64,000 nucleotides of DNA from Tetracentron sinense (GCA_015143295.1 CM026557.1:36279965-36343964), one strand, 5' to 3'. Shown: positions 11,511-24,712, counted from the stretch's first letter. The notes: generated by a model not told the origin, from the letters alone. Numbers and translations are program-made.

Positions 11511-13104
11511 ATGGCAAATATATTTGCTACTACCTTAGGAGAAGGCCAGTTGACCACCCATCCTCCATTGTTTAATGGAGAAAATTATAACTATTGAAAA
11601 ATTAGGATGATGTATTACATCCAAGCTCTTAATTATGAATGTTGGAAAGTCATAGTCAAGGGTCCACATCTTCCCACAAAAGTAGTTGATGATGTTAGAA
11701 TTCCTAAAGTTGAGGAAGAGTGGAATGAGGCTGATATTAAACTCATTCAGATTAATTCTAAGGCAATTAGCAATCTTTACTATGTTCTTAGCTCCTAAGA
11801 GTTTAATAGAGTTTTTGGATGTGATTCAGCTAAAGAAATATGGGATAAACTTCAAGTTACATATGAAGGAACCAACCAAGTAAAAGAAGAAAAAATCAGT
11901 ATGTTGGTTCATAAATATGAACTTTTTAAAATGGAAAAAGATGAATCTATTAGTGAAATGTTCACTAAATTTACAAATATTTTGAATGGACTAAAAGCAC
12001 TTGGTAAAGTTTATTCTAGTGTAGAAAATGTGAGAAAAGTATTGCAGTCATTACCAAATGAATGGTCTCCTAAAGTGGCAGTCATTCAAGAAGCAAATGA
12101 CTTGACAAAGGTTCAAATGGATGAGCTTCTTGGGTCATTGATGACTCATGAAGTGATCATGAAGGGACATCAAGAAGATGAGCCCAAGTACAATAAATGA
12201 CTTGCTCCAAGTCATCTCATTAAGAAGAAAGTTAAGAAGAAGAAAGTGAGGAGGATGTAGACATCGCCCTCATGGCTAGAAAGTTTAAGAGGTTCCTTAA
12301 AAATAAGAAGAACTTCAAGAAGAAGTCTTTTAAGAAAGAATTCACCAAAGAGGTTTCCAAAGGTGAATCGAGCAAAAAAGAATTGATTATGTGCTATGAG
12401 TGCAAAAAGCTGGGTCACATCAAGACGTAGTGTCCTCAACTCAAGAAAAGCAAAAGGTTCCGGGAAAAAGATATGAAAGCTACATGGGACAATTCCGAGG
12501 AAAGCGGATCGGATGCTTCATGTGATGAAGAAATGACGAACTTGTGCCTCATGGATGAGGTAAATTCTTCATTTAGTGAATCTCTTTCTTATGATGAGAT
12601 TAGGGATGCTTTTGATGAACTTTACATAGAATTTAAAAGAATTGCTTCAATGAACAAATCTTTCAAAAATGACATTTTTACTTTTAAAAATTCTTGTGAA
12701 GTTTTACAAAATGAAAATACATCCCTTACAAAAGAAAATAATATTTTGAATGAAAAATTAAAAGAATTTCAAAATTCATCCCAAGGATCATGTTGTGAGT
12801 GTGAAGAACTTCAAACTAAAGTCAAAGATTTGACTAAAATAACTCACACGTTGTCTACGGGTGAAAAAAACCTAGAAAGACTTTTGGGCCAACAAAGATG
12901 CGTCTTTGATAAGACCGAACTAGGGTATAATCCCTTTACAAAACAAAAAGAATACCAAAACTTCTTTTCAAAATCAACAAATATTTTAAACCCACCATCT
13001 AATGCATTCTTTACTTTTAATGGAAAGAAAATGGTGAAAAAAGTTTGGGTCCCAAATGGATCATTCACTCTCATGATAATCCATAAAGAACCAAACATGG
13101 TTTA
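11511..13104 (+). pseudogene. copia gag remnant
   Basis: The frame opens at ATG 11511 with a gag-type start (PPLFNGENYNY). It is broken at codon 29 by TGA (11595-11597), where the family has Trp, and again several times further on. A gag core follows at 11816-12200. A zinc knuckle of type CX2CX4HX4C lies at 12392-12433 (CYECKKLGHIK, a stop, then C). A long acidic, coiled-coil-prone stretch covers 12473-13104. In an intact element this polyprotein would form the cytoplasmic particle. Stops rule out function. Confidence 0.8.
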
Positions 13105-13240
13105 AGTCTCTAAAGGAACTTATTCTCCCAAGACCAACCAAAAATCAGTTTGAGTACCAACCAAAACTGTGTGGGTACCGGGAGGAACATGCATTGGAGT
13201 TACTTAAATCTTATCTTGTAGGTATGTTTGAAGTCTAACT

Positions 13241-15384
13241 CCTCCAAGTCAAAATGATTCTTGGATAGTGGATGCTCTAGGCACATGTCGGGGAATAAAA
13301 GTTTTTCATCTCAATCACTCCTAAAGATGAAAGGCATGTGACCTTTGGGGACAACGCGAAGGGAAAGATCATCGAAATAGATAATATTGGTAAGAACAAT
13401 ACTACTTTCATTGAAATTGTTTTATTAGTAGATGACCTTAAACATAATTTAATTAGTATTAGTCAATTGTGTGATAAAGGTTTAAATGTGTCTTTTAAAT
13501 CTAATGTTTGCATAATTAAGGATAAAGACAACATTAATACTATATTTATTGCTCATAGATATGAAAATGTATATACCATATACTTTGATGATTAATCTCT
13601 CAAAACTTAATATGCTTTTCAGCTATCAATAAAACTAGTTGGTTATGGCATAGAAGGTTAGGTCATGCAAGTGTGAATTTATTATCTAAATTGTCTAGAA
13701 ATGAACTTGTAAAAGGTTTGTCAAAAACCAAGTTTTCAAAAGATAAAATTTGTGATGCTTGCTAAGTAGGAAAACAAATTAAATCATCTTTTAAAAAGAA
13801 ACTAGAAATATCAACTTCTAGGCCTCTAGAATTATTCTGTATGGATTTGTTTGAGCCAAATGATGTAACTAGCTTAGGTGGTAAACTTTATGCATTTGTG
13901 ATTGTTGATGATTATTCTAGATTCACTTGGGTTTTATTTCTATCTCATAAAAGTGAGGTGCATGTTTTGTTTAAAAAAATTTGTAAAAGAGTTCAAAATG
14001 AAAAAGGTTACTCTATTAATAATATTAGAAATGATAGAGGTGAAGAATTCAAGAATTTGAATCTTTTTGTGAAGATAATGGTTTCAACCATAACTTCTCC
14101 GCTCCTTGAACTCCTCAACAAAATTGAGTATTTGAAAGAAAGAATAGGTCTTTACAAGAAATGGGTAGGACTATTTTAAATAAACATAAATTTCCTAATT
14201 ATTTTTGGACTAGAGTCATTAACACTTCTTACTATGTAATCAATAGAGTTGTTATTAGAAACAAACTAAATAAAACCTCTTATGAGCTTTGAAATCGAAG
14301 ATCACCTAATATTGGTTACTTTAAGGTGTTTGGATGCAAATATTTTATTCTAAATAACAAACACAATTTAAAGAAATTTGAACCAAAATCTAGTGAATGA
14401 ATATTTCTTGGTTATTCTTCTAATAGCAAAGCCTATAAGGTGTTTAACAAAACTTCCCTAATTGTTGAAGAATCTATGCATTAATATTTGATGAATCCAA
14501 TCCATTTGAATCTAAGAAAATTGAAGATGATGATTCAAATGACAAAATAGATAACATATCTAAAGATTAGCTAATTTGGAAAATAATAAAAAATGATAAA
14601 GAAAATCAAGATAATAATGATAAAACCTTAGAAGTTGAAAACTTAGATAAAAATGAAGAAGAAAATGAAACTCAACTTCCTAAGGTATGGAGATTAATAA
14701 AAGATCATCCTAAAGATCAAATACTTAGTAATATAGAACAAGGTGTAAAAATAAGGAGAAATATTTATAATAACCTTGCATTCCTCTCGCAAATTGAACC
14801 TAAGAATGCATTTGAAACAATTAATAATGAATCTTGTGAAATTGCTATGTAAGATGAATTAAATCAATTTGAAAGAAATCAAGTATGAGACTTAGTACCT
14901 ATACTTAAAAGCAAATCTATAATTGACACTAAATAGATTTTAAATGAAAATGATGAAAGTGGAAACATTGTTAAAAATAAAGCTAGACTAGTAGCTCAAG
15001 GATGCAACCAAGAAGAGAGAATTGATTATGATGAAACTTTTGCCCTGTTGCTAGACTTGAAGCTATTAGAATGTTGCTTGCATGTGCTAGTTTCAAAGAT
15101 TTTAAACTATATCAAATGGATGCCAAAAGTGTTTTTTTTTAATGGATTCATTTCGGATGAAGTATATGTTGAACAACCTCCTTGCTTTGAAAATCACAAA
15201 ATACCTAATCATGTGTTTAAACTCACTAAATCTCTATATGGTTTAAAGCAAGCTCTTAGAGCTTGATATGATAGATTAAGTGGCTTCCTAGTTGATAATG
15301 AGTTCATTAGAGAAAAAATAGATACTACATTGTTTATAAAGTCCAAAAATGATAATATGCTTATAGTGCAAATCTATGTAGATT
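13241..15384 (+). pseudogene. copia pol remnant (protease, integrase, partial RT)
   Basis: The protease active site DSGCSRHM is at about 13265. The GAG-pre-integrase HHCC region is at about 13633-13770 (LGHASV, then C..C with a stop between). The integrase core has IVDDYSRFTW at about 13898 and IRNDRGEEF at about 14026. RT blocks are KARLVAQGC at about 14980, VEQPPCF at about 15168 and SLYGLKQAL at about 15232. The frame ends at QIYVD (about 15370-15384), half-way through the YVDD catalytic motif. Many stops and frameshifts. Confidence 0.82.
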
Positions 15385-16900
15385 GTAAAGTTCATGTTTC
15401 AGTGTTGGCTTATTCCAGTGTCAAAACAAGTGAGTCTAGTGTATCTTGTGTCCTTGTCTTCAAGCATCCACGACAAGTGAAGATGAAGACTGAAGAAGAT
15501 CGGTTGAAAACATTCCGATCATACCTTCGTTTCAATCATAGGATGGTAAGTGACCTATATATCATGTTACCTTAGATGGAAATTGACTTAGAATAATTAT
15601 ATCATGATACCTTAGGTGGAAATTGACTTAGAATAATCATATGGACCTTAGGTGACTAGATATGTAGCCCAAAAAGTGTTAGAGGTTCTTAAAAGCTAAG
15701 GTTCCTTGTAAGAGGTATATCTCTCAAACCATAGCTCTAATTTTGCTCTATAATATATCAAATTGACCGTGTCGAAAAGATCTACAAGTTTTGTGAATGA
15801 AGCAAGAACTAAAAAATTGAGATTTTAAGACTCAGCTGACCGAAATAGTATTGGGTCAGCCCAGTCTATGCGAATTTTTGTATGGGAAAAAGAGACAGAG
15901 AGCACCCATAAGTTGGGTCGACCCAAAGTGGCACTTGGGTCGACCCAGTCCTTAAAAAATCTTCTAAATACATTTTTTGGGTGTTTCTAAAGGTCTGGGT
16001 TGACCCAAAGTGACACTTGGGTCGACCCAATGCTTAAAGAACTTTCCAAATTCGTTTTTGGACCTTTCTAAATCCTTGGTTTGGCCTCTCTATTTAATGG
16101 GATCCTTCTAGTCCGTGAATGGGGATTTTGGAAGAGTATTGGGAGGGTATTGGGCTATCTCTAGAGTTCATAGAAACTCTTAATTTATTTTCTCTCATTC
16201 CCTTTGTTAGTTTCTCTTCCATCCTAGAGTTTGCAAGTCATTGTTCCATTCTTCCTTGCTTGAACTTTCCCATTGATTGAGTCCATCTAGGATTTGATTT
16301 TAATCAAACCATTAACCCATTCTGGAAAGAACAAATTGGCCGGAGTTTTCCGCAGCCTTTTTGAATGAGATCGATCCTAGGAGGATCGTGGATGTGATAT
16401 TTGGTCAGTGAAATCCGAAGCGGTCATTGACGGAGATCGATCGTGGAGATTGTAGTTGTTGAGACACAAGAGAAGAACAGACCACTGCGGTAGATTGTGA
16501 GTCTTGCGAGATCGTGATTACTTATTGAGGCGTGTAGGACTAACCGTGAATCGGGGAAGTTGAGTCCTATTTGGGTGAGGTTCGAGTCTGTAAGTATCTA
16601 GTACTTTGTCATAGTGGATTCTCGTTGCTGGACTAAGTCTCATGGTTTTTTCCGGAAGGGTTTCCATGTAAAAATTGCCCGTGCTGTGGTTTGCTTGTTT
16701 CCCTTATTCCGCACTTTTAAGTTCATCATCTCTTAGTTATAACTTAATTTTTGAATATTAAAAAGGGTAGATACGCTTTGTAAGGTGACCTAGCCACCCC
16801 CTTGAATTTGAGTTCTCAACTCAAACATTAGATTTGAGATTCATCGAGATTTTTCAATTAGATCAAAGCGGGTTCACTAATTTTTTAGTGCAATTTTATT
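15385..16900 (+). repeat. LTR of a second retrotransposon (right edge uncertain)
   Basis: New sequence begins exactly where copia element 1 stops (TGTAAAGTTCATG). Around 15851-16030 it has repeated GGGTCGACCC palindromes, then a weak TATA (CTATTTAATGG, about 16090), then a long untranslated stretch that leads to a gag ATG at 16917. An inverted partial copy lies at about 17960-18650. I could not fix the CA end or a primer binding site. Confidence 0.6.
15851..16030 (+). repeat. palindrome cluster TTGGGTCGACCCAA upstream of TATA
   Basis: Five copies: GGGTCAGCCC at about 15852, TTGGGTCGACCCAA at 15913-15926 (perfect), TTGGGTCGACCCA at 15935-15947, TGGGTTGACCCA at 15996-16007, and TTGGGTCGACCCAA at 16017-16030 (perfect). 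The TATA-like box follows 60 bp later. Confidence 0.85.
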
Positions 16901-16916
16901 CTTATATTCGGTGAAT

Positions 16917-17283
16917 ATGAATCTCCAAAGAGAGAGAGGATCTATCTCTTGTCCCCCATTATTTGATGGAAATAATTATGCCTATTGGAAAGCTCGTATG
17001 AGAGCCTTTCTAAAATCTTTGGATGAGAGAGTATGGATCTCTATTGAACAAGGTTGGACCCATCCAACAAAGACCATAGATAATCAAACCATCGCTAAAC
17101 CTTCTTCTGAATGGACCAATGTAGATCTTGAAAGTTGTAGACGGAACAATAAGGGTCTAAATGCAATCTTCACTGCTGTCACACCAGAGAAATTTCGACG
17201 TATTTCTAAATTTGACACTTCGAATGAGGCATGGGACATTCTTACACTGACCTATGAAAGGACTACAACAATCAAGACTGTTG
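16917..17283 (+). pseudogene. copia gag N-terminal stub
   Basis: The frame MNLQRERGSIS...PPLFDGNNYAYWKARM is a typical copia gag start (UBN2/DUF4219-like). It includes WISIEQGW and NEAWDIL and stays open for about 120 codons. It is cut at 17283 by a reverse-oriented LTR fragment. The remainder of this element was not recognised. Confidence 0.75.
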
Positions 17284-17955
17284 GCCGGGTAATGACCCTA
17301 AAGGGGGTGAATAAGGTCTAAGGCAGATTTAAAATTTATGAACTTTTAGTCCAAGAGCGGAATTATATTTAAGTTGCAAAAAATAAATAAACAGAAATAA
17401 TACTGAACTAAAAGAAAGAGGAGAGAAAAGAAAGTGCAAACTCAGAATTTATTCACGAAGTTCAGCAATTCCAACCTACTCCCCGCCTCAAGTTTCCAAC
17501 TAGAGGATTCATCACGATTCTTTAATCGTACAAACTCCTTCACGGGTGGAGCCCAAACTTCTACACTCTCTCTTACAGGTCAAGATATTACCTTTACAAG
17601 CTCTCCTTTAGGCCGAGCTGAAACCTTTCAAAAGCACCTCCCTCTCTTGATAAAACTGAAACTGGAGCTTCAGTGCAAAAATCCTAGATTCTTAACTAAC
17701 CTCAATAAATGAATCTGGATTTTGCAATCCAAAATAAAAGCTCCTTGATTGAGCTGAATAAGAGTGGAATACAATTTCTAATAAAGTTTCTCAAAAGATA
17801 ATGGAGTCAAATGAGCTCAAGAGAAATTTGAAGATTTCTAAGTATGTGAATGAGTGAGAAATCAAAGACAATGAATGAGTGATCAATAAGAGTTATTGCA
17901 GTGATCAAGAGTTATTATTAGTTCATAACTGAACTCCTTTTATAGCACTTTGAAA
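17284..17955 (-). repeat. inverted LTR fragment, family of 10091-11448
   Basis: Read on the minus strand, it ends with CACCCCCTTTAGGGTC and ...GGCCAACA, like the 3' ends of the LTRs at 500-2227 and 10091-11448. It also matches their transcribed half (TATAAAAGGAG, TTATGAACTAA). The U3 half is missing. Confidence 0.65.
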
Positions 17956-18650
17956 AATCCGGTGAACCTCAAATTTAAGGTTTGAGTTGAGAACTCACAA
18001 AATCAATGGGATGGTTAGGTCTCCCTATAAGTCTATCTACCATTTTTAATATTTTAACAATTAAGTCATTAACTCAGGGGATGATGAACTTAAAGTACAG
18101 AAATAGAGAGAAACAAGCAAGCCATAACACAAGGATTTTTACGTGGAAACTCTTCCGAGAAAAACCACATGACCTAGTTCAGCCAAGATATATCACTAAG
18201 ATAAAGTCAACAAGAACTTACAACATTCAAACTTGACTCCTTCAGACTCGACACTACGATCCTTCAGTTCTTAGTCCTCCACGCCTCAAAAAGTCATCAC
18301 GTACTCACAAGTCTCGTAATCAACCGCAGTCGCTCGTACTTCTCTTAGATCTCCAAAACAACCACGATCTTCCAAATGATCTCCATCAATGACGGCTTCA
18401 GATTCCACCGACCAAATCACACATCCACGATCCTTCTCGGATCGATCTCCTTCGCAAAGGCTCCAAAACACTCCGGCCAATTAGTTCTTTTCAGAACGGA
18501 TTGATGGTTTGATTAAAATCAAATCCTAGATGGACTCCATCAATGGAAAAGTCTAAGCAACACCTTTGAAAGAGTTTTCAAGAAAGGAAATCGCAATTCC
18601 AAAGCTTGTTCTTCCTCATGGTAGATTAAATCGTTGAGGCAAGGGAACAA
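17956..18650 (-). repeat. inverted partial copy of the 15385-16900 LTR
   Basis: The reverse complement matches 16250-16860 closely (GAGTCCATCTAGGATTTGAT, AATTGGCCGGAG, GGATCGTGGATGTG, GAGTTCTCAACTCAAAC). With the plus copy it forms an inverted pair around the gag stub. Confidence 0.7.
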
Positions 18651-18659
18651 TCCACCTTA

Positions 18660-20147
18660 GTTTTAGGTTTTTATTATGTTTTGAATTTATAGGAATGATG
18701 ATCTATGCTAGAAACTTATAAATTAGAGTTTAAAATTCTGCATAAATGGTTTAGGTACTTCTTAAAATCCTAAAATTAAACTTAGTATATTTTGATGTTT
18801 AAATCTTATTGTTTCAACTCTTGTTTTACATCTATAAATAATCATAAACGAATTTAATGTCAGAAAAACAATGTATTGAATTCAGGGATGAAAAACCATT
18901 GAGAAAAATGGAATTTTAGGGAAGAAAACATGAGAGATCTAGGAGATTATAATTGGTAAATTTTTGGAATTGAGTTAATATAAAGGAAATTTACTCAGTT
19001 TCGATATACGGGTCATAACTTTATGACATTAAGTCAGATTTCTGTCCGATAGTACATCATTTCGAAGAGCTCGAAAAAATCTACAACTTTCGTGAAGAAA
19101 ATTTTCCCAAAATCAATAATTTTGTGGGTCAAAACCTTAGTCGAAAATCAAAAATGGGAAAAGGAATATTTTTTCACATTAATTTTTCTAAGATACTTTA
19201 ATTGAATATATTATTTATAATTAATATTCTTAATTATTGTGAATAATGAGATGAAATCATGTATGTTCTTGTCCATTATTATTTTGTTTATTAATTGTTG
19301 ATGTACATGTCATGTTTAATCTATGAATATTGTCTTGTATGTCATTTAATAAATCCAAATTTCAATAAAAGACCAAAACCTTGAGTAAGGTTCGCTTGTG
19401 GGAGGACTTTAGTACAATGCCCAGAAGAGAATCCTCGGGTGAACTTTGTGGGAGCCCAAAAGTGAAAATTGGATAAACTTAGTGCGATCCCAAGAATACT
19501 ATTGGAAGATCAATGTTAAACTAAATGACCCTTGACTAATAGAGTGAGACACTCGTTAGATCAATTAACTAAAGGGCAAACTTTGTGGGAACCTGACTGG
19601 ATGAGCTTAGTGTTGTCAGTAGAAGAATGTCAGTAGGACGATATCAGTTTGAATCCTATGGACATAAGACCGTGACCAATAATTGAATTAACGGTAAATT
19701 GTAAAACTTGTGTATAAATAAATTATTGCATATGTTGTAATATTTTGTTGCATAATTTATTGCATCTGTCATGATATAATTATTGCTTGCTGGATGTGTT
19801 ATTTTCCTGAGTCGTCATGATCACCCTTGTTATACTATATCTTTTCAGGAAAGGCCTAAGGAAATTAGAAGTCAGCAAGAGCTTAGTTAGTCCATCGAGC
19901 TCTTTGTTTTTGTTAGATTTTTACTGAGTTGTTTAAGGAACTTGTTTAGGTGAGTTTTAATTGAGACTGAAAAATGTCCATTTTATTTGGTTATTATCGT
20001 TGATTTATTTTAGTGGCTTGATATACACTTTTATTTAATGGATTAATTTGAATTATTTCCATTTAGTCTTTGGATTTGTTCCAGGTCCACACCTAGAAAT
20101 TCGAGCATTTATGAGATATGAAATGTATTGATTTTTAGGGCGTGACA
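18660..20147 (+). repeat. Ty3/gypsy-type solo LTR (left edge uncertain)
   Basis: It ends TTTTTAGGGCGTGACA at 20147, a common right end of plant chromovirus LTRs. It is clearly related to 36430-37341 (shared GGATGTGTTATTTTCCTGAG-like, TTTTCAGGAAAGGC-like and AAATTCGAGCATTTATGAGA-like blocks). The left end was not found; no internal domain adjoins it. Confidence 0.6.
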
Positions 20148-20157
20148 CCATATGGTT

Positions 20158-23100
20158 GTGGGCAAGTCCGACAAAAAGGTTGCTCGTAAGAAGAAGTTTA
20201 AAAAGAATTCAAGTAAGAAGGATTACTCCAATATCACTAGTAGCTCCAACACAAAACCAGTTGAGCGCTACAATTGTGGCAAGATGGGCCATATAGCGAG
20301 ATAATGCAAATTCAAGAAGAAGACCAAGAAGAAGTTCTACAATAACAAGAGAATAACCGAAAAGAGGACAAAAATGATGTAGCAGCCGCCGTCATTACTA
20401 AAGTCTGTATGGTTGGTGATGAAGCCGAGTGGGGGATCGACACCAGCGATAGCCGCCACATCTGTGGAGACAGAAACATGTTCTCATCCTATGAACTGGT
20501 GGGGGTGGAATGAACATGTATATGGGTAATCATTCATCCTCTAAGGTTATTGGTAAAGCAAATGTGAAACTGGAGTTCACATCAGGAAGAACCTTGTATC
20601 AGGCTCTTTGCTGAAAAAGTATGGTTTCAAGATGGTCTTCGAAGCAGATAAGTTTGTTCTCACCAAGAATGGGGTTTTCTTTGGGAAATGGTACTATGCA
20701 TCTGGAATGTTCAAACTCAATGTTATCAAAGAAATAAATTCAGTTTCTGCGTATATTACAGATTCGTTTGACTTATGGCATGATAGATTAGGTCATGTTA
20801 ATTTTAAGAAGATTAAAACCATGACTAATCTTGGATTAATTTCCAATACCATGAGTAATAAACCAGAAAAGTGTATCATCTACAGTAAATGCAAGATCAC
20901 CAGATCTTCCTTTCAAGGAGTTCAAAGATCACCCAAAGTCTTAGAACTCGTTCACTCAAATGTTTGTGAAATGACTGATGTTCAGTCAAGAGGAGGAAAG
21001 TGATACTTTATTACTTTTATTGATGATGTTTCGCAATTCACGCATGTCTACCTGATTCGTACTAAAGATGAAGCATTTAAGAAATTCAAAGTATTCAAAG
21101 CTGAAGTTGAAAATCAACGTGATGACAAGATCAAGATCTTTCGATCAGATCGAGGTGGCGAATACTTGGATGCTGAATTTACTAAGTTTTATGAAGTAAG
21201 TGGAATCCAGCGTGAGACTTCTACTCTGTATACACCGCAGCAGAATGGGATCGCAGAACGGAAGAATAGAACTCTAACAGAAATTGTCAACACAATGTTA
21301 ACTAGTTCTGGTCTCCCAACCAACTTATAGGGAGAGGCATTGCTCTCGGCATGCCATATTTTGAACAGAGTTCCTCATAGAAAGTCTCAGGATATTTCAT
21401 AAGAGATATGGAAAGGCAGGAAGCCTAATCTAAAGTATCTCAGTGTTTGGGGTTGTCTAGCATAAGTAAGACTCCCAAATTTGAATAATCCAAAGGTAGG
21501 ACCTCGAGGTACATTGTGTCCTTATTGGATATTCATTGTCAAGCAAGGCTTATAGGTTCCTCAACCTGGAAACACCATCACTGCATTCGATTGTGGAATC
21601 AATTAATGCAGATTTCTTTGAGAATGCCTTCGCGATAAAGAAAAGTTTGGATTTAGTAGGGGTTCAGCCTGAATCAAGCAACAAGCGGAAGGAACCAAAA
21701 ATTCCTGAAGAGATTGAACCAAGAAGGAATTCAAGAAGTAGAATTTCTAAGGACTTCGGTCCTGATTTTGTCTATTTAATCGAGAAAGATCCAGTCAGCT
21801 ATGCTAAAGCAATGTCATCTAATGACACCATGTTTTGGAATGAAGCAGTTGATGACGAAACGCACTCTATCCTCTCCAACAACACTTGGATTCTTGTGGA
21901 TCTACCCCCAGACAGCAAACCAATAGGTTGTAAGTAGATCTTTAAGAAGAAGCTTAAGCCAGATGGTACTGTCGATAAATTCAAAGCGAGGCTAGTAGCT
22001 AAGGGGTTCAGACAGAGAATAGGCTTCAATTACTTCAATACCTATGCCCCAGTAGCTAGGCACACCACCATTAGGCTCTTAATTGTTTTGGCTGCAATCA
22101 AGGACCTTATTATCCATTAGATGGATGTCAATACTTTTTTTCTGAATGGGGAACTTGGGGAGGAGATCTACATGGATCAGCCAGAAGGTTTTGTTCTTGC
22201 AAAGAATGATTGGAAAGTTTGTAAACTGTTGAAATCACTTTACAGCCTCAAGCAAACTCCAAAGCAGTGATATGACAAGTTCAAGAGGATTCTCCTCGCT
22301 GAAGGCTTCCAGGTTAATGGTTGAGATATTTGCATGTATAGCAAATTCGATGGAGACTCTGGAGTTATCATATGTCTTTATGTGAATGATATGCTGATTT
22401 TTGGAACGGATCTAGAACATGTTGTTAACACGAAGATGTTCCTATCATCCCGTTTTGATATGAAAGATTTAAGCAACGCTGATGTTATCTTTGGGATCAA
22501 GATTACTCGAAGCAGTCAAGGAATAGCACTTTCACAATCAAGCTACATCGAGAAAGTTATGAAAAGATTTAACTACTTTGACAGCTCTCCTGCACCTAGT
22601 CCAGTAGACTTTAGCCTTAAAATGGTTAAGAACCAAGGTAGAAGTGTTTCTCAGTTGCAATATTCTCAAGCAATAGGCAGTCTCATGTATGTCATGCACT
22701 GCACAAGGCCGGACATTGCCCAAGCAGTGGGAATGCTGAGTGGATACACTAGTAATCCAAGTGATGTGCACTGGAAGGCACTAATGAGGATCATGAGATA
22801 CCTTAAGGGTACTGCATCATATGGATTACATTATGGAAAGATTCTAGCTGTACTTGAAGAGTACAGCGAAGCGACATGGAACTCATGTCCGGATGAGTCC
22901 ACTTAGATATTAGCCTAGATTTTCACGATAGGAGGAGGAGCCATCTCTTGGAAATCAAAGAAGCAAACGTGTATAACTCATTCAACTATGGAATCGGAGT
23001 TTATTGCTCTCTCGTCAGCAAGAGTGTATTGGTAGATGTACTAATATGGGGCACACCTGTGCCGGAAATCACAATTTATTGTGATAATCAGGCGGCCATG

Positions 23101-23300
23101 CTTAAGGCATATAGTGAGAACTATAATGGCAAGTCTAGACAAATACGTCTAAAGCACAAAATGTGCAAGGCCTGATAACTGACGGTAAGATCATCGTTCA
23201 GTATGTTAAGTCGAATGAGAACTTGGCAGATCCTTTATCCAAGGGACTTGACACGGACCTTGTGATAAAGACATCAAGAGGAATGGGATTGAAAGCCTTG
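20158..23300 (+). pseudogene. copia gag-pol remnant (element B)
   Basis: The zinc knuckle at about 20264-20311 reads RYNCGKMGHIAR, stop, CK, so its first Cys is Arg. Next come the GAG-pre-integrase HDRLGHVNF (about 20777), integrase core FRSDRGGEY (about 21140) and QQNGIAERKNRTL (about 21238), then RT with FKARLVAKGF (about 21980). The catalytic YVDD is YVND at 22379-22390. RNase H includes [13 protein letters not shown] (about 22985). More than ten stops or frame breaks. The 5' LTR and most of gag are missing; the left neighbour is a gypsy-type LTR. Confidence 0.85.
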
Positions 23301-23887
23301 TAATATATTTTAATAGATAGAAACCCAACCTGATGAGATTCTTAGGTTCAATGGGAAAACAAGCCTATGTAATTAACTGTTTGAGCACTATCAATAAAGA
23401 ATTTATTTTCTTATATCTCTTTTGAGATGAATCTTTGCCTAGAATGATGTGGATACTATGTTCGTTTGTAGGTTGTTAACCAACATATTATCTTGTTGAA
23501 GCAAGTTAAGAATTTCGAGAATTCTTTTAATAAGAGACTATAAAGCCTTAAATGGTTGAGAGTGGTACAGGATCACTCTAGATTAGACTCACCTTTCTGA
23601 AAGTCAAAAGTTCGTCCTTTTTTATGAGTTTGGGGCTAAACTCTAGATCTTTCAGTAAGCCGGCACCAGTACAGACGTAAAAGTACTGAGTTGTATGCAC
23701 AATAACCTCTGTAATAATGTGTGTATGACAGGTTCAATTAGTAACCTGAGTTCGTAGTTCAAGGTTCTGTCTACTCTGATCTTATACTAGTTTTAATTTG
23801 TTTGTACTAAGTGAAGGTTCAAGTCGAAAGGCACATTCATCTATGCACAGGATTTCCTAGAATGCCTGTAATATATTTTTTAAAATT

Positions 23888-23898
23888 AAGTGGGGGAT
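23888..23898 (+). other. polypurine tract of copia element B
   Basis: AAGTGGGGGAT directly precedes TGTTGAATC, the expected layout of a plus-strand primer and the start of the 3' LTR at 23899. Confidence 0.75.
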
Positions 23899-24664
23899 TG
23901 TTGAATCTAATTTTAAATTGTTTAAAAGTTAGTTCAAAACATTTTAAATATTATGTTTTAGTCCGTAATGTTTGTTAATTTTGTTTTAAAAGATCCCTAT
24001 TTTAATTTTAGAAAGTATGCCTCTTTTTAATTTTAGAAAAACAGTTCTTAGGGGCATATATCGAATCCCAAGATCTGACTAAGATTCTAATTGATTTTAT
24101 TCAATGAATGTTGAATTAACAATCACCTTTGCGACTTTGCGACTTTGAAATTGTTAAGTCAAATCCACGATAGAGCAATAGACCGGCAAAACTTCACAAG
24201 CGTCAAGTCTCCTTCACAATCCACACAAACTCAGCAACCCTATTATAAAAATAAGAAAAAATTGAGGGGAGGGGAAACAGAATGAGGTATGATTTGTGGA
24301 ACTCATCCAACACATAAAATAATAATTACATTTCTTTTATACAAAAAATAAACTTCTCGATAAAACCATTTCATCGATAAATACCAGCGCTAGGTTTTTC
24401 AAGTCCAATTTTGACAAGTATCAACTCAATATTAATTACTCTATAAGAGTAGTGGAATCCTTGTTAAGCGTACATACACTTCTTCTAATATAGCATACAT
24501 AACCCAATGAGCCCGTATTTAGTCCGGTGTGCTGGACATTAATTGGCTACATCAAAGTTATATAAGCAAATACTAGAGAAGATGTCGACCTCTCAGGTTA
24601 AGGACAATCTGTCAAATGGACTACCCTAAATATAAAGACAGTATATTTCTAAGGGTTGCTGAGT

Positions 24665-24712
24665 AATCTGTCAGATGGACAATCTGTCAAATGGACAATC
24701 TGTCAAATGGAC
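24665..24712 (+). repeat. 16-bp tandem repeat, 3 units
   Basis: AATCTGTCAAATGGAC is repeated three times without gaps (the first unit differs by one base). Partial copies lie at about 24606 and 24713. Confidence 0.85.

Larger units (their letters stand above)
10091..15384 (+). mobile_element. Ty1/copia retrotransposon, 5' LTR to mid-RT, 3' end missing
   Basis: 5' LTR 10091-11448, primer binding site, gag and pol follow in copia order (protease, integrase, RT). The element stops at the RT catalytic motif and the next sequence is an unrelated LTR, so RNase H, polypurine tract and 3' LTR are absent. Numerous stop codons and frame breaks make it non-functional. The LTR family is the same as the solo LTR at 500-2227. 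Confidence 0.85.

Noticed and set aside
17434..18480. Open frames in both orientations
   Set aside because: They fall in inverted LTR fragments recognised by alignment to 10091-11448 and 15385-16900.
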